64,000 bases of DNA. It comes from Pseudomonas nitroreducens (GTDB lineage Bacteria > Pseudomonadota > Gammaproteobacteria > Pseudomonadales > Pseudomonadaceae). The notes beneath the pieces were generated by a model that was given only the letters and a program-made list of their open reading frames with translations, was not told where the DNA came from and searched no databases. Below, in pieces: positions 8,944-17,129 of the stretch (positions are counted from its first letter, which is position 1; every line of letters starts with the position of its first letter). The translations under genes were made by a program, and so were the position numbers. The stretch spans positions 248,001 through 312,000 of the forward strand of contig NZ_JALJXP010000003.1 of NCBI RefSeq assembly GCF_024170165.1, in the 5' to 3' direction.

Positions 8944-9858
8944 ATGCATGAACTGCAACCCCTGATCCAGCAACACGGCCTGACCCTGCTGTTCTTCAAC
9001 GTCCTGCTGGAACAGCTGGGCCTGCCGATCCCGGCCTACCCGGCACTGATCGTCGCGGGCGCCCTGGCGCTGCAAGGCAGCGGCGTACCGCTCGGCCAGG
9101 CACTGGCGGTGGCCGTGTGCGCCTGCCTGATTGCCGACCTGATCTGGTTCTGCGCCGGACGGCGCTACGGCGGCTTCATGCTGCGCAGCGTGTGCAAGGT
9201 TTCGCTGTCGCCGGACAGTTGCATTCGCCAGAGCCAGAGCCTGTACCTGCGCATCGGCCCGCGCGCACTGCTGATCTCGCGCTTCCTCCCCGGCGCCAGC
9301 GCGCTGACCACCACCATGGCTGGCATGACGCGCACGCCGCTGCCGCGCTTCCTGGCCTACGACTTCGCCGGAGCAGCCCTCTGGGCCGGCTCTGCGCTGC
9401 TGCTCGGGAGCCTCTTCAGCGATGCCGTGGACCGCATCCTCGACTGGCTCACCGAGTACGCCAGCGCCGGTGTCACAGCACTGCTGGGCGCCTTCGCGCT
9501 GTTCATCGCCTGGAAGCTCTGGCAGCGCGTCAGCCTGCTCAAGCGCACTGCGCGTATTCCACGCATCAGCGTCGACGAGTTGCGGGCGCGCCTGGACGCT
9601 GGCGAGCCGCCGCTGATTCTCGATGTGCGCGCACAGTTCGACGACGAAGCGATCCCGGGCTCCATCGCCTTCAGCCTGGACGGCGCGCTCGATGAGCTGC
9701 GTGGCAGCCTGGAGGACAAGGACGTGGTGATCTACTGCGCCTGCCCCCACGAGCTTTCAGCAGCGATGCTGGCGGAGCGACTGCAGGCCTTCGGACACCC
9801 GCGCACCTGGGCGCTGTCAGGCGGGCTGGATGCGTGGCGGGCGCAAAGTCTGGGCTGA
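8944..9858 (+). CDS. DedA-family membrane protein fused to a rhodanese domain
   Basis: A 304-residue fusion. Residues 1-200 are a DedA/SNARE-associated protein with about five membrane segments, the N-terminal E-x-x-G-(L/I)-P-x-P pattern (EQLGLPIPAYP) and the conserved FLPG-A stretch (SRFLPGASALTTTMAGMT). Residues 205-300 are a rhodanese domain with LILDVRAQFDDEAIPGSI and the active-site Cys loop VIYCACPHELSAA. DedA proteins are linked to membrane homeostasis and lipid flipping; the rhodanese part could handle persulfide or act as a regulatory domain. The ATG at 8944 starts where homology starts. The gene stands alone and is followed by a REP. Confidence 0.88.
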   Translation: MHELQPLIQQHGLTLLFFNVLLEQLGLPIPAYPALIVAGALALQGSGVPLGQALAVAVCACLIADLIWFCAGRRYGGFMLRSVCKVSLSPDSCIRQSQSLYLRIGPRALLISRFLPGASALTTTMAGMTRTPLPRFLAYDFAGAALWAGSALLLGSLFSDAVDRILDWLTEYASAGVTALLGAFALFIAWKLWQRVSLLKRTARIPRISVDELRARLDAGEPPLILDVRAQFDDEAIPGSIAFSLDGALDELRGSLEDKDVVIYCACPHELSAAMLAERLQAFGHPRTWALSGGLDAWRAQSLG

Positions 9859-9887
9859 GGATTTTTCTGTGAGAGCGCCCTGCGGGC

Positions 9888-9917
9888 GCGATCGCGGGCA
9901 TGGCCCGCTCCTACAGG
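9888..9917. repeat. Single REP sequence
   Basis: GCGATCGCGGGCATGGCCCG then CTCCTACAGG: the same core as the elements at 7141-7219 and 17065-17117. A GC-rich hairpin (GCGCCCTGCGGGCGC, 9875-9889) directly precedes it and could aid termination after the DedA-rhodanese gene, though it has no T run. The following 100 bp up to the anti-sigma gene show nothing coding. Confidence 0.75.
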
Positions 9918-10029
9918 GATCGGCATCACACGGACGTACTCAGCAAGCGCTTTGTAGAATGGCGTGGAGCGCAGCGATACCCATCCTGCGAGGTGCTCAT
10001 CCTGCGCCGTCTGGCCAGGACCGAATGGC

Positions 10030-10269
10030 TCAGCGCCGCGCGCTGTCCCGGCGCAGTTCGGCGAGATGGTCAGCCAGGCGTTCGGCGTCGGGGCGCGGCG
10101 GTTCCGGCAGCAGGCGCAGGGTCGCCTGGGCCAGACGCATCTGCCGCAGGTAGCGCCGGCAGTTGCGGCACAGCAGCAGGTGCCGGCGCAGTGCGAGCTT
10201 CTCGCGCCAGCCCAGCTGTTCATCCAGCAGGTCGCTGGAGCGCGCCACCAGTTCCTTGCAGGTCAGCAT
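10030..10269 (-). CDS. Small soluble zinc-finger anti-sigma factor (ZAS type)
   Basis: A 79-residue protein with the ZAS signature H30-x3-C34-x2-C37 plus Cys4, in RRHLLLCRNCRRY. Such proteins bind and silence an ECF sigma factor, often releasing it on a redox or envelope signal. There is no membrane segment, so it is predicted to be cytoplasmic. The start overlaps the end of the sigma-factor gene by 7 bp, strongly suggesting translational coupling and that this sigma factor is its partner. The signal is unknown. Confidence 0.82.
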   Translation of the reverse strand: MLTCKELVARSSDLLDEQLGWREKLALRRHLLLCRNCRRYLRQMRLAQATLRLLPEPPRPDAERLADHLAELRRDSARR

Positions 10270-10871
10270 TCCCCGGTCTCCTCGAAGTGCTCCACGGTGG
10301 CGAATACCTTCAGCCGCGCACGGTGCAGCAGCACCCGGACATTGGAGAGCGAAACCTCCAGCAGATTACAGATCTCTTCCAATTCCAGCCCCTGGCGCTC
10401 GCGCAGCAGCAACACGCTGCGCTGCAATTCGGAAAGGCTCAGCAGGGTCTTTTCCAGGCACTGGCGCAGTTCGTCCTCGGCCAGCAGGGCTTCGGGCGAG
10501 TCCTCGTGCCAGGCCAGCGGCGCGGTGCTCCAGTGGCCGTCGGCGGCGAAGCGGGAGTCGTCGATGCTGCCGTGGGGTGCGGGCAGGTCGTCCAGCGACA
10601 CGTCGCGACGAACCTTGCGCAGGCGGGACTTGGCGGTATTGGCGGTGATGGTCAGCAGCCAGGTCTTGAGGCTGGAGCGCCCCTGGAAGCCGTCCAGGTT
10701 GCGCACGGCGGCGAGCCAGGCATCCTGCACCACTTCATCGGCATGGGCAGCGCCTGCGATGGCGATGGCCACGGCGCGCATCGCCCCCTGGTAGGTGGCT
10801 ACCAGGGTGCGGAAGGCCTGCTGGTCACCGGCCAGCAGGCGCGACAACAGCTCGCTGTCGTCGGCGGGCAC
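10263..10871 (-). CDS. ECF-family RNA polymerase sigma factor
   Basis: A 202-residue sigma-70 family factor with region 2 (ADEVVQDAWLAAVRNLDGF and the following WLLTITAN) and region 4 (LSELQRSVLLLRERQGLELEEIC then a helix-turn-helix SLSNVRVLLHRAR), and no regions 1 or 3, hence ECF. It starts with GTG only 2 bp after the stop of the KASIII-like gene and overlaps the anti-sigma gene by 7 bp, so the three form one operon. The arrangement matches PAO1 PA3286-PA3285-PA3284 as I recall. The target promoters are not known; the upstream enzyme gene may be one, if it is autoregulated. Confidence 0.92.
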   Translation of the reverse strand: MPADDSELLSRLLAGDQQAFRTLVATYQGAMRAVAIAIAGAAHADEVVQDAWLAAVRNLDGFQGRSSLKTWLLTITANTAKSRLRKVRRDVSLDDLPAPHGSIDDSRFAADGHWSTAPLAWHEDSPEALLAEDELRQCLEKTLLSLSELQRSVLLLRERQGLELEEICNLLEVSLSNVRVLLHRARLKVFATVEHFEETGEC

Positions 10872-10873
10872 GA

Positions 10874-11995
10874 TCAGCGCTTGCGCAGGATCACGCTACC
10901 GATGGAGTAGCCGGCACCGAAGGAGCTCAGCACGCCGATGGAGCCGGCGGGCAGGTCGTCCTGGTACTTGTGGAAGGCGATGACCGAACCGGCCGAACTG
11001 GTGTTGGCGTAGGTGTCGAGGATCACCGGTGCTTCGTGGGCCTCGGCATCGCGGCCGATCAGCTTGCGGGTGATCAGCAGGTTCATGTTCAGGTTGGCCT
11101 GGTGCAGCCAGTAGCGCTTCACGTCGCTGACCGGGATGTCGTTCTGTGCCAGGTGCTCGCCGATCAGTTCGGCCACCATCGGGCAGACGTCCTTGAACAC
11201 CTTGCGGCCTTCCTGCACGAACAGCTTGTCACGGCTGCCGATGCCCTCTTCCGCCGCGCGGTTGAGGAAGCCGAAGTTGTTGCGGATGTTGTTGGAGAAC
11301 TGGGTCAGCAGCTTGGTGCTGACCACGTCGAACTGGTGCTCGCTGGTGGCCTGGTCGGCACGCTCGATGACCACGGCGGTGGCCGCATCACCGAAGATGA
11401 AGTGGCTGTCGCGGTCACGGAAGTTCAGGTGGCCGGTGCAGATTTCCGGGTTGACCATGAGGATCGCGCGGGCCTGGCCCAGTTGCACGCTGTTCACCGC
11501 GGCCTGGATGCCGAAGGTAGCCGAGGAGCAGGCGACGTTCATGTCGTAGCCGAAGCCCTGGATGCCGAGGGCGGCCTGCACTTCGATGGCCACGGCCGGG
11601 TAGGCGCGCTGCAGGTTGGAGCAGGCGACGATCACCCCGTCGATGTCTTCGGGAGTACGGCCGGCGCGCTGCAGGGCCTGCTTCGCGGCGGCAGCCGCCA
11701 TCTCGCAGAGGATGCCCCAGTCTTCGTTGGAGCGCTCCGGGATGCGCGGCGCCATGCGCTGCGGATCGAGGATGCCTTCCTTGTTCACCACGAAGCGGCT
11801 CTTGATGCCGGATGCCTTTTCGATGAACGCCGAGCTGGATTCGGACAGTGCCTCGATTTCGCCCTTGGCGATGGCTTCGGCATTCTGCTCGTTGTGACTG
11901 CGGACGTAGCTGTTGAAGGATTCCACCAGTTCATCGTTGGAGATGCTGAACGGCGGGGTATACAGGCCGGTTCCGCTGATCACGACTTTATGCAC
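10874..11995 (-). CDS. 3-oxoacyl-ACP synthase III-like enzyme (FabH2/PA3286 type)
   Basis: A 373-residue KASIII-fold enzyme with the Cys-His-Asn triad: Cys near 156 in NVACSSATFG, His in YWLHQANLNM, and Asn in DTYANTSSAGS. It joins a short acyl-CoA to malonyl-ACP in fatty acid synthesis. The PAO1 counterpart PA3286 is reported to take octanoyl-CoA from beta-oxidation into fatty acid synthesis; the same role here is inferred from similarity and context. The start is the GTG at 11995, with AGAGGA six bases upstream; the TTGs at 12013 and 12001 are alternatives. First gene of the KASIII, sigma, anti-sigma operon. Confidence 0.88.
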   Translation of the reverse strand: MHKVVISGTGLYTPPFSISNDELVESFNSYVRSHNEQNAEAIAKGEIEALSESSSAFIEKASGIKSRFVVNKEGILDPQRMAPRIPERSNEDWGILCEMAAAAAKQALQRAGRTPEDIDGVIVACSNLQRAYPAVAIEVQAALGIQGFGYDMNVACSSATFGIQAAVNSVQLGQARAILMVNPEICTGHLNFRDRDSHFIFGDAATAVVIERADQATSEHQFDVVSTKLLTQFSNNIRNNFGFLNRAAEEGIGSRDKLFVQEGRKVFKDVCPMVAELIGEHLAQNDIPVSDVKRYWLHQANLNMNLLITRKLIGRDAEAHEAPVILDTYANTSSAGSVIAFHKYQDDLPAGSIGVLSSFGAGYSIGSVILRKR

Positions 11996-12419
11996 GGTCA
12001 ATCCTCTTCTCAATCTGCGCCGCCGGGCCGGGCGGCAAGGTTAGGCATCAAGGTGCCCGCCCATTGGCCGGCACTGGATATTCGTCGCTCCGCGTCCTGG
12101 CGCGAAGGCTTCGGGATGGCAATCCCTGCAACCGGGCAGTGTGCCACTCCCACCGGCGGTGGGCACCTTTGCCCGCCCGGCGGTTTGCGGTTTCACCCCA
12201 GGTGCAACCGCTGATCGCTGATTATGCTGCAATTTTCGCCGAAAAGTCGCCGTGCGGGGGCGGCATTTGCGCAAGATCATGGACATAAATCACGCCACGC
12301 CTGCCCTGGAGCAACGGATTGAAATTTTCCACCGGCACCATAGGCACAGTGTTGGCGCGCCCAGGCGCGCCAGTCCTTATCCTTCAGTGCATTCCCGACT
12401 TTGCCAAGGAGACTTCAGG
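11996..12419. other. Intergenic region between the KASIII-like operon and the ankyrin gene
   Basis: A 424-bp divergent region that must carry both promoters. Visible: a GC-rich stretch with imperfect repeats (CACCGGCGGTGGGCACC near 12150) and a perfect hairpin TGGCGCGCC / GGCGCGCCA at 12353-12372, about 50 bp before the ankyrin start. I see no convincing ORF; short frames here lack coding character. Confidence 0.5.
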
Positions 12420-12932
12420 ATGAGCGCCGCGAACCGCCCGGAAATGGACGAACAAACCCTGGAATTCGCCAATCAGGTGATCGATCTGGCCCGCCAGGGC
12501 GACACCTCGCGCCTGACGGAACTGCTGCACCAGGGGCTGCCGGCCAACCTGCGCAACCACAAGGGCGACAGCCTGCTGATGCTGGCCAGCTATTACGGCC
12601 ACCACGACACCGTCGGCGTGCTGCTCGACCACGGCGCCGACCCGGACCTGCGCAACAATGCCGGGCAGACGCCGCTGGCCGGCGCCGCCTTCAAGGGCGA
12701 CCTGGAGATGGTGCGCCTGCTGCTCAGCCGTGGGGCCCAGGTGGAGGGCACGTCCCCTGACGGCAAGACCGCATTGATGATGGCGGCGATGTTCAATCGC
12801 CCGGAGATCGTCCGCTGCCTGCTGGAGCACGGCGCCGACCGCGAGGCCCGCGACGCCAGCGGGCTGACTGCGCTGGCCGCGGCGAAGATGATGGGTGCGG
12901 CCGACACCCTGGCATTGCTCGAAGCCGCCTGA
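12420..12932 (+). CDS. Ankyrin-repeat protein
   Basis: A 170-residue protein made almost entirely of ankyrin repeats: four or more units with the GDSLLMLASYYGHHDTVGVLLDHGADP and GQTPLAGAAFKGDLEMVRLLLSRGA type of pattern, spaced by 33 residues. No signal peptide or membrane segment, so it is likely a cytoplasmic protein-binding module. The ATG at 12420 has AAGGAG upstream. It is divergent from the KASIII/ECF sigma operon, an arrangement that I recall from PAO1 (PA3287). The partner is unknown. A terminator follows. Confidence 0.9.
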   Translation: MSAANRPEMDEQTLEFANQVIDLARQGDTSRLTELLHQGLPANLRNHKGDSLLMLASYYGHHDTVGVLLDHGADPDLRNNAGQTPLAGAAFKGDLEMVRLLLSRGAQVEGTSPDGKTALMMAAMFNRPEIVRCLLEHGADREARDASGLTALAAAKMMGAADTLALLEAA

Positions 12933-12999
12933 GCCCTCGCCGGCGAAAGCCACCGTCCAGCAGGCCCGCTGAACGATCGGCGAAAGCCGACTGTCGAGG

Positions 13000-13033
13000 A
13001 AAGGGGCGCGCAAAGGTCGCGCCCCTTTCTTTT
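13000..13033 (+). terminator. Rho-independent terminator after the ankyrin gene
   Basis: 11-bp perfect stem AAAGGGGCGCG / CGCGCCCCTTT, 7-nt loop, followed by CTTTT. It separates the ankyrin gene from the acyltransferase gene. Confidence 0.9.
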
Positions 13034-13060
13034 ATCGACCGACGGAGGACTCGCCCAACC

Positions 13061-14104
13061 ATGCTGGTTTCGCTTCAGGCACTGCGGGCACTGGCCGCCT
13101 GGCTGGTGGTGTTCCATCACTTCATGCAGGTGTTCTTCGACTTCCGCGCCGACAGCCTCGGCGGCAGATTACTCTCGACCCGCGGCCAGGTCGGGGTCGA
13201 CATCTTCTTCGTCCTCAGCGGCTTCGTGATCCACCTCTCCAGCGCCGGCCGGCCGATGTCGCCGCTGACCTTCCTGGTCCAGCGCCTGGCCCGCGTCGCT
13301 CCGGCCTACTGGCTGTACACGGCTATCACCGCGCTGATCCTCTACGCCTTCGCCGACGTGATGCCGATCTACGGCGTCGGCGGCAAATCGCTGCTGCTCT
13401 CGCTGCTGTTCATCCCCAGCGAAAACCCCGGCGGCTTCGGCCTGTACCCGGTGCTGCCGGTGGGCTGGACGCTGAACTTCGAGATGCTTTTCTACGGCCT
13501 GTTCGCCCTCTCCTTCCTGGTCGCCGAACGCTGGCGCCCGTGGCTGGTGACAGCCCTGGTGCTGCTGGTGGCTCAGGTACTGGCGCGCGAGCCGTGGCTG
13601 AGCAACTTCTACCGCAACCCGATCATCTTCGAGTTTCTCCTCGGCCTTGGCCTGGCAGCGCTGTACCGCCGCGGCTGGCTGAACTGGCCGCGCCCGCTGG
13701 CGCTGGCGATGGCGGCCGCGGCGGTGTCGACCATCGCGCTGTTCCCCGCCGAGCATCCCTGGCGCCTGCTCACCTGGGGCCTGCCCGCCGCCGCGCTGCT
13801 TGCTGCATGCGTGGCGCTGGAGCCGTTGTTTGAACGCAGCAAGGTGCTGCACACGCTGGGCGACTGGTCCTATTCGGTGTACCTGCTGCACGTGATCGTG
13901 CTGTGGCTCGCCGCCTACTGGCTGCACCAACGGCTGGGCCTGACGCCCTACCAGACGCTGAGCGTCAGCGTGCCGGCAATCCTGCTGCTGTCCTGGCTGA
14001 GCTACGAATGGGTGGAGCGCAAGATGGCCCGCCAGGTGCGCACGGCCTATGCGCGAATTGCCGCGCCGCTGGCGGCAAGGCGGGCTCAGGCGGGGTCGCT
14101 GTAG
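13061..14104 (+). CDS. Acyltransferase 3 family (OafA-like) integral membrane protein
   Basis: A 347-residue protein with around ten membrane segments. The N-terminal QALRALAAWLVVFHHF carries the R-x(10)-H motif of the acyltransferase 3 family, followed by VDIFFVLSGFVI, also diagnostic. These inner-membrane enzymes transfer acyl groups to sugars of lipopolysaccharide, exopolysaccharide or lipids. The substrate is unknown and no polysaccharide gene is adjacent. GGAGGA lies upstream of the ATG. The last 19 bp overlap the end of the convergent diguanylate cyclase gene. Confidence 0.92.
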   Translation: MLVSLQALRALAAWLVVFHHFMQVFFDFRADSLGGRLLSTRGQVGVDIFFVLSGFVIHLSSAGRPMSPLTFLVQRLARVAPAYWLYTAITALILYAFADVMPIYGVGGKSLLLSLLFIPSENPGGFGLYPVLPVGWTLNFEMLFYGLFALSFLVAERWRPWLVTALVLLVAQVLAREPWLSNFYRNPIIFEFLLGLGLAALYRRGWLNWPRPLALAMAAAAVSTIALFPAEHPWRLLTWGLPAAALLAACVALEPLFERSKVLHTLGDWSYSVYLLHVIVLWLAAYWLHQRLGLTPYQTLSVSVPAILLLSWLSYEWVERKMARQVRTAYARIAAPLAARRAQAGSL

Positions 14105-15150
14105 ACCAGCCGATTGCGCCCCTCGGCCTTGCCGCGATACAGGCGGCGGTCGGTGCAGCGGTAGAGCTCATCGGCATCCAGGCCATCGCCCGGCCACTCG
14201 GCGAGGCCGAAGGTGGCGGAGATCTCGATGCGCTCGCCGTGGTACATCAGCGGCGCCTCGTCGATATCGCGGCGCAGGGATTCCACCAGCGGCTTGGCGT
14301 CGAAGCGGTCGGTGAAGGGCAGCAGCAGGCCGAACTCCTCGCCGCCCAGCCGGCCGATCAGGTCGGTGGCGCGCAGGCGGTGGCGCAGGCGGTTGCACAG
14401 ATGCTGCAGGGCCTTGTCGCCGGCATCGTGGCCCCACTGGTCGTTGATGTTCTTGAAGTGATCGACATCCAGCACCACCAGCACCAGCCGCGTCTCGTAG
14501 CGGGCCGCCTCCTGGATGCAGCGACGCAGCGTGCGCTGGAAGCTCTCGCGGCTGGCCACGCCGGTCAGCGCATCGGTCAGCGCCAGGTGTCGCAGCTGCT
14601 TGTAAGCGGCGGCGCGGCGCTCCTCGTACACATGCATGAAGGCGATCACCAGCACGCCGCAGAAGATGCCATTGCCGATATCGATCAGCCCCGGGGCATC
14701 CAGGCGCAGGTGGTTGGCGTGCAGGTACATCAGCGTGGCGATCAGCATGAACGGCACGGCGAGCAGAAAGCCGCGCCACTTGCCCAGCAGCAGGTAGGCC
14801 ATCACTGGCATCAGGTAGACCCAGACGAAGGCCGACGCCGAAGCGTTGGGCATGACGATGATGTAGAGGATGAAACAGAAGGTCGGCAGCAGGTAGGCGA
14901 TGATCCAGGGCACCAGCCGGCGCACACGCTGCAGCCGGTGCGCCGCCCACAGCAGCAGGCCGCAGGTAGCGAGTTCGGCGCCCGCCAGCCAGAGATTGCC
15001 GGCGAGGTACTGCAGGATCGAGAACAGCCCCAGGGTCGCCCCGGTGCAACCGAAGATCAGCCGCATCAGCAGGCGGTGGTCTGCCTCTTCCAGCCCGGTA
15101 GGTCCGGCACTGGAGTCGAACAGATGGTCGGGATCGCTGTTGCGGTGCAT
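14086..15150 (-). CDS. Membrane diguanylate cyclase (GGDEF domain)
   Basis: A 354-residue protein: about five or six membrane segments in residues 25-170, then a GGDEF domain. The active-site motif reads GGEEF (RLGGEEFGLLLPF, near residue 264), a form that is generally active, and DVDHFKNINDQWGHDAGD is intact. It is inferred to make c-di-GMP from two GTP at the inner membrane. There is no evident RxxD inhibitory site in the five residues before GGEEF (DLIGRLGGEEF). AAGGAG precedes the ATG. Convergent with and overlapping the acyltransferase gene by 19 bp; divergent from the small lipoprotein. Confidence 0.92.
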   Translation of the reverse strand: MHRNSDPDHLFDSSAGPTGLEEADHRLLMRLIFGCTGATLGLFSILQYLAGNLWLAGAELATCGLLLWAAHRLQRVRRLVPWIIAYLLPTFCFILYIIVMPNASASAFVWVYLMPVMAYLLLGKWRGFLLAVPFMLIATLMYLHANHLRLDAPGLIDIGNGIFCGVLVIAFMHVYEERRAAAYKQLRHLALTDALTGVASRESFQRTLRRCIQEAARYETRLVLVVLDVDHFKNINDQWGHDAGDKALQHLCNRLRHRLRATDLIGRLGGEEFGLLLPFTDRFDAKPLVESLRRDIDEAPLMYHGERIEISATFGLAEWPGDGLDADELYRCTDRRLYRGKAEGRNRLVYSDPA

Positions 15151-15325
15151 CAGCCCTGCTCCTTGGCTCGACCGCCCGGCGGGTCGGCCTCAATGGCGGC
15201 AATCGGGCACTCCAGCCCGAATCACGTTCGCTGAAGACTACTCCAATTTTCTACGGTGCGTAGTCCAGCCGACGGAAACCGGCCGGATGGGCTAGCCTAG
15301 GCTGCATTGTCCATGGAGGAAGTCT

Positions 15326-15745
15326 ATGCGTTCGATCCTTGCCGTCCTGTCCCTGCTCGCGCTTTCCGGTTGCGCCTCGTACCAGAGCGATGAAGTCCAG
15401 CCCGTCCCCACCGACCGCCTGCTGGCCTACCAGCAACCGGGCAAGGACAGCGTCAAGGTCGATGTCACCCGCGACGTGGGCTACATCGGCGGCGGCTGCT
15501 ACGTCGCCCTCACCATCGACCACGAAATCGCCGCGCGCATCGGCAAGGGCGAGTCGGCCAGCTTCCACGTACCGGTGGGCAAGCACGTGGTCGGCATCAT
15601 TGGCGACAAGGACGGCGACGGCCTGTGCAGCAAGGCCATGCTGCGCCGTGAATTGCTGGTGCCGCTCGAGCCGGGTGGCAACAACGCCTTCCGCATCGTC
15701 AGCGACAACCGCACCGGTTTCGACATCAAGCCGGCGGTCGAGTAA
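15326..15745 (+). CDS. Small predicted lipoprotein, unknown function
   Basis: A 139-residue protein with a signal peptide and lipobox LSGC (Cys15), so it is predicted to be a lipoprotein; the residues after Cys (ASYQ) do not give the inner-membrane Asp signal, which favours the outer membrane. The mature part contains GYIGGGCYVALTIDHEIAARI followed by GKGESASFHVPVGKHVVGI, resembling the small lipoproteins with a compact beta-rich domain found across Pseudomonas. Two further Cys (near 58 and 99) might form a disulfide. GGAGGA ribosome site. Function unknown. Confidence 0.8.
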   Translation: MRSILAVLSLLALSGCASYQSDEVQPVPTDRLLAYQQPGKDSVKVDVTRDVGYIGGGCYVALTIDHEIAARIGKGESASFHVPVGKHVVGIIGDKDGDGLCSKAMLRRELLVPLEPGGNNAFRIVSDNRTGFDIKPAVE

Positions 15746-15773
15746 GCCCCGCCTCCGCCTGCCAGGGAGCGCC

Positions 15774-16211
15774 TCAGCCGTTCAGACGGGCAACGAGGCG
15801 CGCCTGCAGCTTCTCCAGCTCCCCTGCATCAGCCTTGTTCGCCGCGTGGATCCCCAGGCCCTCGCCGGCATAGCGCGGGACGATGTGCACGTGGATGTGG
15901 AACACCGTCTGCCCGGCCGGCGCACCGTTGAACTGAGCGACCTGCACGCCATCGGGATTGAGTTCATCGACAATCACCGCGGTCAGGCGCTGCACCACGC
16001 GCATCACGTTGGCCAGCGCATCGGGGTCGACTTCGAGGATATTGCGCGCCGGAGAGTTCTTCGGGATCACCAGGGCATGGCCGTAGGACTGCGGGAACAG
16101 GTCGAGGAAGGCGAGCACGTCGTCGTCCTCGTACAACTTGTAGCAGGGAGCCTCGCCGCGAATGATCTGGGCGAAGATGTTCTGCGGATCGTAAGTGCCT
16201 TGCAGGCTCAT
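15774..16211 (-). CDS. HIT-family nucleotide hydrolase/transferase-like protein
   Basis: A 145-residue HIT protein. The histidine triad is intact in QTVFHIHVHIVPRY near residues 98-111. The family hydrolyses nucleotide phosphoramidates and dinucleoside polyphosphates in the cytoplasm. Start ATG at 16211 with AGGGA upstream. A single-gene unit between the lipoprotein gene (convergent) and the GST gene (divergent). The exact substrate is unknown. Confidence 0.92.
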   Translation of the reverse strand: MSLQGTYDPQNIFAQIIRGEAPCYKLYEDDDVLAFLDLFPQSYGHALVIPKNSPARNILEVDPDALANVMRVVQRLTAVIVDELNPDGVQVAQFNGAPAGQTVFHIHVHIVPRYAGEGLGIHAANKADAGELEKLQARLVARLNG

Positions 16212-16346
16212 GGTGAGTCCCTTTTCCAGTGGCTGGTCTATGGGCCCGCACCATACCGGTTTGTCGCGCGCGGGTCATGACCGTCGGCGCGTAGCGGTCT
16301 ATCCTGAGGGCCGACTCAAGATTTCGCTCACCTGACCGGAGTATGC

Positions 16347-17051
16347 ATGTCAGACCTTTCCGCGTTCCCCATCACCCGCAAATGGCCCGCCGAACATCCT
16401 GACCGCCTGCAGCTGTATTCGCTGCCCACGCCCAACGGCGTAAAGGTGTCGATCATGCTGGAAGAGCTCGGCCTGCCCTACGAGCCGCACCTGGTCAGCT
16501 TCGAGCGCAACGAACAGATGTCCCCGGAGTTCCTCTCGCTGAACCCGAACAACAAGATCCCGGCGATCCTCGATCCCAACGGTCCGGACGGTAGCCCCCT
16601 GGCGTTGTTCGAGTCTGGTGCGATCCTGGTCTACCTCGCCGACAAGACCGACTCGCTGATCGCTCCCGGTGCCAGCGGCCGCTATGAAACCCTGCAGTGG
16701 CTGATGTTCCAGATGGGCGGGATCGGCCCGATGTTCGGCCAGATCGGCTTCTTCAACAAATTCGCCGGCAAGGACTACGAGGACAAGCGCCCGCTGCAGC
16801 GCTACGTGGACGAGTCAAGGCGCCTGCTGGCGGTGCTCGACCGCCACCTCGAAGGCCGCGACTGGATCATGGGCGAGCGCTACACCATCGCCGACATCGC
16901 CACCTTCCCGTGGATTCGCAACCTGGTCGGTTTCTACGAGGCCGGTGAGCTGGTGGGCTTCGACAACTTCCACAACGTGAAGCGCGTGCTGGAGAAATTC
17001 CTCGCGCGGCCGGCGGTGCAGCGCGGGCTGAACATCCCCAAGCGCGATTGA
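16347..17051 (+). CDS. Glutathione S-transferase, YfcG/YghU type
   Basis: A 234-residue GST with the N-terminal thioredoxin-like domain (LQLYSLPTPNGVKVSIMLEELGLPYE, NPNNKIPAILDP) and an all-helical C-terminal domain (YTIADIATFPWIRNL). The SLPTPNG loop and length match the nu-class YfcG/YghU group, which act as disulfide-bond reductases with glutathione. GGAG lies before the ATG at 16347. The gene is followed by a REP pair that separates it from convergent hrpA. Confidence 0.92.
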   Translation: MSDLSAFPITRKWPAEHPDRLQLYSLPTPNGVKVSIMLEELGLPYEPHLVSFERNEQMSPEFLSLNPNNKIPAILDPNGPDGSPLALFESGAILVYLADKTDSLIAPGASGRYETLQWLMFQMGGIGPMFGQIGFFNKFAGKDYEDKRPLQRYVDESRRLLAVLDRHLEGRDWIMGERYTIADIATFPWIRNLVGFYEAGELVGFDNFHNVKRVLEKFLARPAVQRGLNIPKRD

Positions 17052-17064
17052 CCTCGGAATATTT

Positions 17065-17117
17065 CCTGTAGGAGCGGGCCTTGCGCGCGAATCGCGGGCA
17101 AGGCCCGCTCCTACAGG
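17065..17117. repeat. REPIN: perfect inverted REP pair
   Basis: Two perfect 20-bp arms, CCTGTAGGAGCGGGCCTTGC and its complement, with a 13-bp loop. It shares the GTAGGAGCGG core with 7141-7219 and 9888-9917. Lying between two convergent genes, it may also act as a transcription barrier. Confidence 0.88.
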
Positions 17118-17129
17118 GGACTCCGCAGG

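Noticed and set aside
17065..17117. CRISPR repeat or phage attachment site
   Set aside because: It is an inverted REP pair with known Pseudomonas core sequence, not a direct-repeat array, and there is no integrase beside it.
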